38,015 nt of DNA, taken from positions 1-38,015 of the forward strand of contig SLNP01000067.1 of assembly GCA_007132995.1 (NCBI GenBank). Reading direction: 5' to 3'. The notes below the pieces were generated by a model. That model was not told where the DNA came from, made no database searches, and was given only the letters and a program-made list of their open reading frames with translations. The stretch comes from Bacteroidales bacterium. GTDB taxonomy: Bacteria; Bacteroidota; Bacteroidia; Bacteroidales; VadinHA17. Of the stretch, positions 33,314-38,015 are shown in pieces (within the stretch, counting starts at the first letter, position 1; every line of letters starts with the position of its first letter). The position numbers and the translations under genes were made by a program.

Positions 33314-34705
33314 CTAACGCTGCATCTGATTAGGGTTCACCTGCGGCCTTTGGCCTCCGGTGTTGTTATTCCTTTGCACCCGCATTCTTTCGGCCTCCTC
33401 TCTTCTGCGCTGATCTTCAGCCTCACGCTCTCTGTGGCGCTGCCTTATTATCTCTTTAAGCTCCTCTCCGGCAAGTGTAAACCTTGTGGGGTCTGAAGGC
33501 GGTGAGAGCCTTACCACTTCACCCTCGCTCAGCCCCTGCTCAACAATGACCTGATTCTCATTAGATGTACCAAGAAGTACCACCTGCTGCCGGCCGTCAC
33601 GGGTGTAGACAAAAGGTATGCTGTCGGCGGTAGCATATACCGCCTCAAGGGGTATAAATACCACATCATCGAAAGAGCTTGTTACTATCTGATTGCCGGT
33701 GGTCATGGCAGGGCGGAGAATAGGATCGGTCTTGTCAAGCTGAATCACCACCTCAAACACCTTGGCGTCTGTATTGGGAAGTTGCTCTCCGATGTTGGCC
33801 ATCGAAACAACTTCACCTGTGTAGGAGCGGTCAGGGAAGGCATCTACACTCAGCCTTACCGGATTACCCAGACTCACCTTGCTGATATCTATCTCGTTTA
33901 CATAAGTTCTTGATATCATTGACGAGAGGTCGGGCAGCTCTGCCACAACAGGATCCTGCGGCCTGATAGTTGATCCTACCTCCCTCCTGGCTCCTCTCCA
34001 CTCCCGTCTGTATATTACCATTCCGGGAGCAGGGGCAGTAATAACAAGCTGATTGATAAGTTCTTCATATTCAGCAATCCTGTTCTTCTGACGCTGAAGA
34101 TCGAGCTCTATACGACGCATATCGGCGTCTGCCTGCCTCAACCTGAGCTCATAGGTGGCAACCGCCTGATCGTAACTCCTCTGTGTGTTTTCCAGATTAA
34201 TCTCATTTTGCCTTATGGTGGTGGGAGGCTCAAACTGTGACTGCTCGAGTGTTATCTCTGCCTGCTCAAGATTAAACCTCATATTGAGTAGGTTATTACG
34301 GAAATCACGAAGCTGCAGGGTCGTATCCAGCACCCTCATATCGTAATTGTTCTGTATGGTCTCAAGTCTCTCATACTCATCCCTGAGGGTGGCGTCAAGA
34401 TCAGACCGGTCCAGGGTAGCAACATAATCGCCCTCCTCAACAACGGTACCCTCGGGCACCAGATCGAAAATGGCAATATCCCTTATTCGGATATTACGGC
34501 TCCTGAGAAGGTCGGGGCCCCTTATCTCAGTAGCGCGCTCGGCCTGAAGTTCGCCCGTGGTTGTAACAACCACCTCAAATTTACCCCTTTTGGCCTCGGC
34601 GAAAAGTACTGAGAGGTCTTCCTGATCAGCCAGCCTGCTGAATATTATAAGGGCAGCCGAGGCTGCTAAAACAACTATGGCTGTAATGATTACTGTCTTT
34701 TTCAT
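33314..34705 (-). CDS. HlyD/MacA-type periplasmic adaptor protein
   Basis: A 463-residue membrane-fusion protein linking the permease to TolC. Residues 5-24 are the membrane anchor. VVVTTTGELQAERATEIRGP begins the barrel-sandwich domain. Residues about 105-215 are a long helical hairpin with heptads. LVITAPAPGMVIYRREWRGA closes the lipoyl half, and EVVSMANIGEQLPNTDAKVF lies in the beta-barrel. The C-terminal 50 residues are low complexity, first Arg/Glu (REREAEDQRRREEAERMRVQ) then Asn/Gln/Pro-rich. It is first in the operon and has a promoter candidate about 55 bases upstream. No ATPase gene is adjacent. The partner set resembles MacAB-TolC, but the cargo cannot be inferred. Confidence 0.93.
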   Translation of the reverse strand: MKKTVIITAIVVLAASAALIIFSRLADQEDLSVLFAEAKRGKFEVVVTTTGELQAERATEIRGPDLLRSRNIRIRDIAIFDLVPEGTVVEEGDYVATLDRSDLDATLRDEYERLETIQNNYDMRVLDTTLQLRDFRNNLLNMRFNLEQAEITLEQSQFEPPTTIRQNEINLENTQRSYDQAVATYELRLRQADADMRRIELDLQRQKNRIAEYEELINQLVITAPAPGMVIYRREWRGARREVGSTIRPQDPVVAELPDLSSMISRTYVNEIDISKVSLGNPVRLSVDAFPDRSYTGEVVSMANIGEQLPNTDAKVFEVVIQLDKTDPILRPAMTTGNQIVTSSFDDVVFIPLEAVYATADSIPFVYTRDGRQQVVLLGTSNENQVIVEQGLSEGEVVRLSPPSDPTRFTLAGEELKEIIRQRHREREAEDQRRREEAERMRVQRNNNTGGQRPQVNPNQMQR

Positions 34706-34757
34706 CCCAATCTTATTTTTTGCATTCCTAAAAACCGGAAAAGATGCTTTCCTTTCT

Positions 34758-34784
34758 GAAATATAATTCCTTAAAGAGTCGCAA
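34758..34784 (-). promoter_or_regulatory. Promoter candidate for the efflux operon
   Basis: The minus strand has TTG (34784-34782), a 16-base spacer and TATATTTC (34765-34758), one base off the -7 consensus and with a short spacer. The leader would be about 45 bases. Confidence 0.35.
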
Positions 34785-34785
34785 T

Positions 34786-35093
34786 CGGTTTATCTGTTAT
34801 GCCGTTTTCTCAATTTTCAATTTAAACTATCTGCTTTTAATCTCTCCGGTCACTTCACTCTCACCTTGGCTTACAGTTTGCCCCCCTGTTCGACCGGTTA
34901 TAAACAGAAGGCGATCTATTAATTGTTAAAGGGAGGTTTCACACAATAAACAACGGCGAATTTATTTAAAAAAGGGAATCGAAACCGTTCTTTAACCCGC
35001 TGTTAACACGAGAAGTAATCCTCCCATTCAACCCAAAGTAAAACACTATTAAGGGCTTAACTGTTTTAATGCGGAACTACCTGATAGTCACTT
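34786..35093. other. Intergenic stretch between efflux operon and glmM
   Basis: About 310 AT-rich bases with no supported gene. On the minus strand the glmM transcript ends here without a clear hairpin plus T-run. No repeat family member from the left end of the window is seen here. Confidence 0.55.
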
Positions 35094-36479
35094 TTATAGT
35101 TTTTTAACCAGCGCAACCATCTCATCTGCAAGCCTGACCGCTTCACTATGGTTTTCGGCCTCTGAAAAGACCCGTATTATGGGCTCGGTATTGGAGAGCC
35201 TGGCAAGCACCCATGAATTCCCATAATCGATTCTCACACCATCACGAACATCAATAGAGGCTCCAATGTATTCTCGGCCAAGTACCTCACTGAGAGCGCT
35301 ATGCTCTATCGAGGCAGCCAACTCAACCTTCCTCTTTACCATCGCATAGGAGGGGTAGCGACGCCGGAGCGTGGAACAACTAATCCCGGCAGTGGCAAGG
35401 TGAGTTAGAAAGAGCGCTGCCGCAGTGAGGGCATCGCGTCCGTAATGGATATCGGGCAATATCACACCTCCATTCCCTTCACCCCCTATAACAGCATTAC
35501 GACGCCTCATCTCCTCAACAACATTGACCTCCCCAACGGCAGAAGAGAAGTAGGAGCATCCGTGCCTCACAGCAACATCGCGTAGAGAGAGTGATGATGA
35601 GATATTTGATACTGCCGGCCCTGGCTGAAGTCCAAGCATATAGTCTGCAACAGCAACAAGGGTGTACTCTTCACCAAAGGGGGTGCCATCTTCAGATATT
35701 ATGGCCAGCCTGTCAACATCAGGATCAACAACAAGCCCGAGATCGGCACCTTCACTTACAACAGCAGCGGCCACATCGGTTATGTTTTCAGGCAGGGGCT
35801 CGGGGTCGCGACAGAATCTGCCATCAGCAACGCAGTTCTTCTCTATAACCTCTGCAACACCTATCTCTCTCAGCATGGCTGGCAGTATTGTACCCCCCAC
35901 AGAGTTAATGCAGTCGACCAGAACGGTAAATTTTCTGCCGGCAATAGCCTCTCTGTCAACATGACGGTATGAGGCTACTGCAGATATATGGCGCCCGTTC
36001 CAGCTATTGTCTAAAGTAACTCTGCCCATCTCTCCCGATGAAACATAACGGCAATCTCTCTGCCCGGAAAGTTTCAACACCTCCCTGCCATCTTCTTCAG
36101 AGAGAAACTCTCCACGGGAGTTAAGGAGCTTAAGGGCATTCCATGCAGCGGGGTTATGGCTTGCGGTAATAACTATACCGCCGGAAGCGCCCTTACCTTT
36201 TACCGCTATACCGGTTGTCGGGGTTGATGCCTCTCCGAGATCTGTAACATCTATACCGAGCGAACAGAGAGTGGCCACCACAAGGTCTCTCACCGCCACT
36301 CCCGAAGCCCTCGAATCACGGCCAACGACAACACTCAGATGCCCGGCACCACCAGGCCTGGCTTTAATCCAGGCTCCGTACCCTGTAGCAAACTTAACGA
36401 CATCAACAGGAGTAAGTCCCTGACCGGGAACGCCTCCTACAATACCTCTTATACCGGATATCGACTTAATGAGGGTCAT
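35094..36479 (-). CDS. glmM: Phosphoglucosamine mutase-type phosphohexomutase
   Basis: A 461-residue alpha-D-phosphohexomutase. GlmM converts glucosamine-6-phosphate to glucosamine-1-phosphate for UDP-GlcNAc and peptidoglycan. ATG 36479 gives MTLIKSISGIRGIVGG, the family N-terminus; an upstream ATG at 36506 would add nine unlikely residues. The phosphoserine is Ser107 in TASHNPAAWNALKLL. The Mg2+ loop is VDPDVDRLAI, the sugar-specificity loop is GGEGNGGVILP, and the phosphate-binding segment is RLSNTEPIIRV. All are intact. Phosphoglucomutase or phosphomannomutase activity is possible, because the family overlaps, but Bacteroidota enzymes of this type are usually called GlmM. It is cytosolic and diverges from the rluB-like gene. 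Confidence 0.88.
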   Translation of the reverse strand: MTLIKSISGIRGIVGGVPGQGLTPVDVVKFATGYGAWIKARPGGAGHLSVVVGRDSRASGVAVRDLVVATLCSLGIDVTDLGEASTPTTGIAVKGKGASGGIVITASHNPAAWNALKLLNSRGEFLSEEDGREVLKLSGQRDCRYVSSGEMGRVTLDNSWNGRHISAVASYRHVDREAIAGRKFTVLVDCINSVGGTILPAMLREIGVAEVIEKNCVADGRFCRDPEPLPENITDVAAAVVSEGADLGLVVDPDVDRLAIISEDGTPFGEEYTLVAVADYMLGLQPGPAVSNISSSLSLRDVAVRHGCSYFSSAVGEVNVVEEMRRRNAVIGGEGNGGVILPDIHYGRDALTAAALFLTHLATAGISCSTLRRRYPSYAMVKRKVELAASIEHSALSEVLGREYIGASIDVRDGVRIDYGNSWVLARLSNTEPIIRVFSEAENHSEAVRLADEMVALVKKL

Positions 36480-36582
36480 AACTGCTTCTCTTTTTGTGGG
36501 AAGCAAAGTTGCAAAAAAATGGCCAATTCACACATATTGCTTTTAATTGTACCTTTACGGCTGGAAAAAGAGAGCTACAGCA

Positions 36583-37911
36583 ATGGGTAAGCCGCAAGGA
36601 GAGAGAAGCGCAGGCAGGGAGCCCGGCAAAGAGTACCGGAAGCCTGAAGAAAAAAGGGGCGCAGTAAAAAAGATCGGAAAAGAAGATAAAGAGCCGGAGG
36701 GCAAAAGAGTGATGGCAAAAAGCCAGAGAAAAGAAGAAGATAAAGAGCCGCGGGAAGAGAGCGGCAAGGCCAAAATATCGGGAAGACGAGCGAGAGTAAC
36801 CCTGAAGAAGGGAGATAGAGCGAATAATCCCGGAAGAGCTGGCAGCATGCGGGAGGAAAAAGGCGACGCGACAAAAAGAGCCCCCGGAATAGGCAGCAGA
36901 CCGGAGAGAGAGCCGGACACCAGAAGGAGACTGGAAAGAAGAGACAACAGGCCGGAAAGAAAAGACAACAGGCCGGAGAGAGAGACCGGCACCGGCAAGA
37001 GAGAGATAAGAAGAGAGAGCAGACCCGGGAGAGAGCCGGGCGCCAGGAAAAGAGTGGGAAGAAGAGACGGCAGGCCGGAGAGAGAGCCGGACACCAGAAG
37101 GAGACTGGAAAGAAGAGACGGCAGGCCCGGGAGAGAGTTGTTGCCCCGTAAAAGGCCGGTAAGAAGAGGGGGTGAACCGGAGGGGGAAGGTGACGCCATA
37201 AGACTGAATCGCTATATCGCACTAAGCGGTATCTGCTCAAGAAGGGATGCTGATGCCCTGATAGCTTCAGGTAACATCACCGTAAATGGCAAGGTGGTCC
37301 GGGAGATGGGAATAAGGGTTTCGGGAAGTGATGACATAAGATATAAAGGTAAAAGACTGAGAAAGGAGAAGCGGGTATACCTGCTTCTCAATAAACCCAA
37401 GGGTTTTGTAACAACAACCGATGACCCGCACGCGGAGAGAACGGTGATGGATCTTATTAAAGGTGCCTGCAGCGAAAGGGTATTCCCGGTGGGAAGACTT
37501 GATAAGTCAACCACAGGAGTGCTTCTGCTTACCAACGACGGGGAACTGACGGCAAGGCTTACCCACCCCAGATATAAAAAGAAGAAGATATATCATGTAT
37601 GGCTTGACAGGGAGATGACCAAAAACGACCTTATCTCACTCACCACCGGTGTAGATCTGGAAGATGGTAATGTTGCAGCCGATGCCGCTGCCTTTGTAGA
37701 GGAGGGAGACAGAAAACAGATAGGCATAGAGATACACTCTGGCCAGAACAGGGTAATAAGGCGAATGATAGAGGCTATGGGCTACAGTGTAGAGAAACTT
37801 GACCGGGTATACTTTGCCGGACTTACCAAAAGAAAGGTTCAGCGGGGTAAATGGAGGCTGCTTACCGACAAGGAGGTGATAATGCTTAAGAGAGGAAGAA
37901 GGGAGCGATAG
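36583..37911 (+). CDS. RluB/RsuA-type rRNA pseudouridine synthase with long basic N-terminal extension
   Basis: A 442-residue protein from ATG 36583. The enzyme part, residues 206-442, has an S4 RNA-binding domain (RLNRYIALSGICSRRDADAL) and the RsuA-family catalytic motif FPVGRLDKSTTGVLLLTNDG with Asp307, followed by LTHPRYKKKKIYHVWL. It isomerises a uridine in 23S (RluB) or 16S (RsuA) rRNA; homologues in this phylum are usually called RluB. Residues 1-205 are a low-complexity Arg/Glu/Gly/Lys region with a repeated unit RPEREPDTRRRLERRD, likely disordered and RNA-binding. The DNA there is nearly all purine and carries a 45-bp perfect repeat. A TTG start at 36547 is rejected in favour of the ATG. 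era follows 26 bp later. Confidence 0.9.
   Translation: MGKPQGERSAGREPGKEYRKPEEKRGAVKKIGKEDKEPEGKRVMAKSQRKEEDKEPREESGKAKISGRRARVTLKKGDRANNPGRAGSMREEKGDATKRAPGIGSRPEREPDTRRRLERRDNRPERKDNRPERETGTGKREIRRESRPGREPGARKRVGRRDGRPEREPDTRRRLERRDGRPGRELLPRKRPVRRGGEPEGEGDAIRLNRYIALSGICSRRDADALIASGNITVNGKVVREMGIRVSGSDDIRYKGKRLRKEKRVYLLLNKPKGFVTTTDDPHAERTVMDLIKGACSERVFPVGRLDKSTTGVLLLTNDGELTARLTHPRYKKKKIYHVWLDREMTKNDLISLTTGVDLEDGNVAADAAAFVEEGDRKQIGIEIHSGQNRVIRRMIEAMGYSVEKLDRVYFAGLTKRKVQRGKWRLLTDKEVIMLKRGRRER
36901..37119 (+). repeat. 45-bp direct repeat inside the RluB-like extension
   Basis: A 45-base word, from CCGGAGAGAGAGCCGGACAC to GGAAAGAAGAGAC, occurs at 36901-36945 and at 37075-37119 without mismatch. 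Shorter AGGCCGGA(G/A)AGA pieces lie between. Both copies are in the same frame and encode the same residues, which suggests recent in-frame expansion. Confidence 0.85.
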
Positions 37912-37937
37912 CACCGCTATAGTAACAGAACAAGGGA

Positions 37938-38015
37938 ATGGAACAGAGATCGGGCTTCGTTAATATTGTGGGCAACCCCAACACAGGAAAGTCAACCCTT
38001 ATGAACAGGCTTATC
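37938..38015 (+). CDS. era: GTPase Era, N-terminal fragment at window edge
   Basis: Only the first 26 codons are in the window: MEQRSGFVNIVGNPNTGKST, then LMNRLI. This is the Era N-terminus with its P-loop GNPNTGKST. Bacteroidota Era usually has V where T occurs before GKS. Era binds 16S rRNA and helps assemble the 30S subunit. It starts 26 bp after the pseudouridine synthase, so the two RNA-related genes are probably co-transcribed. Der is a less likely alternative because GFVNIVGNPN is Era-like. Confidence 0.85.
   Translation, partial: MEQRSGFVNIVGNPNTGKSTLMNRLI

Noticed and set aside
36555..37240. Long antisense ORFs of over 200 codons opposite the RluB-like extension
   Set aside because: They consist of Leu/Ser/Pro-rich text produced by the purine-only opposite strand. 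Stop codons are rare there by composition alone.

Overview
The window looks like the chromosome of a member of the Bacteroidota, probably an anaerobic or fermentative Bacteroidales/Marinilabiliales-type organism. The phylum call rests on sequence: promoters with the Bacteroidota -33/-7 signature (the best, before tRNA-Phe, is TTTG-N19-TATATTTG), a fused SecDF, a DUF4294 protein, a TIGR02757 (DUF2400) protein, Era and ElbB of Bacteroidota type, and few purine-rich ribosome binding sites. The class-level placement is inference.

Layout. 1-677 is non-coding and full of direct repeats and REP-like palindromes. It precedes a short sugar transferase and elbB (plus strand). 2226-9294 is a minus-strand block holding fhs (formate-THF ligase), a NuoE/NuoF-type diaphorase subunit and an NAD-linked molybdo/tungsto formate dehydrogenase, followed by a DUF4294 gene. 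Together fhs and fdhBA link CO2/formate, NAD(H) and one-carbon folate. A 63-codon ORF, or a structured leader, overlaps the fhs start. 9420-10442 is a broken RsmF-like rRNA methyltransferase gene with an in-frame stop and a missing SAM-binding core. tRNA-Leu and tRNA-Gly follow, separated by tandem terminator-like repeats.

11029-13937 (minus) encodes a duplicated SH3-like secreted protein, an O-methyltransferase and an M16 peptidase. tRNA-Phe and an SLC12-like cation-chloride cotransporter are on the plus strand, then a small lipoprotein. mutS and an S9 peptidase are on the minus strand. A saccharopine dehydrogenase-like gene diverges from mutS. Next comes a minus-strand cluster: tatA, a Na+/Ca2+ exchanger-like gene, a LolD-like ATPase and a TIGR02757 gene; then secDF; then a three-gene efflux operon (HlyD-type adaptor, MacB-type permease without its ATPase, TolC). 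glmM diverges from an RluB-type pseudouridine synthase with a 205-residue Arg/Glu-rich extension, and era begins at the right edge.

Most genes are housekeeping or envelope functions. The most unusual items are the fhs-fdhBA operon with its leader ORF, the formate dehydrogenase lacking the His-Cys cluster ligands, the decayed RsmF-like gene, the terminator repeats between the tRNAs, and the extension on the pseudouridine synthase. I saw no CRISPR array, no insertion sequence with a transposase, and no phage genes.
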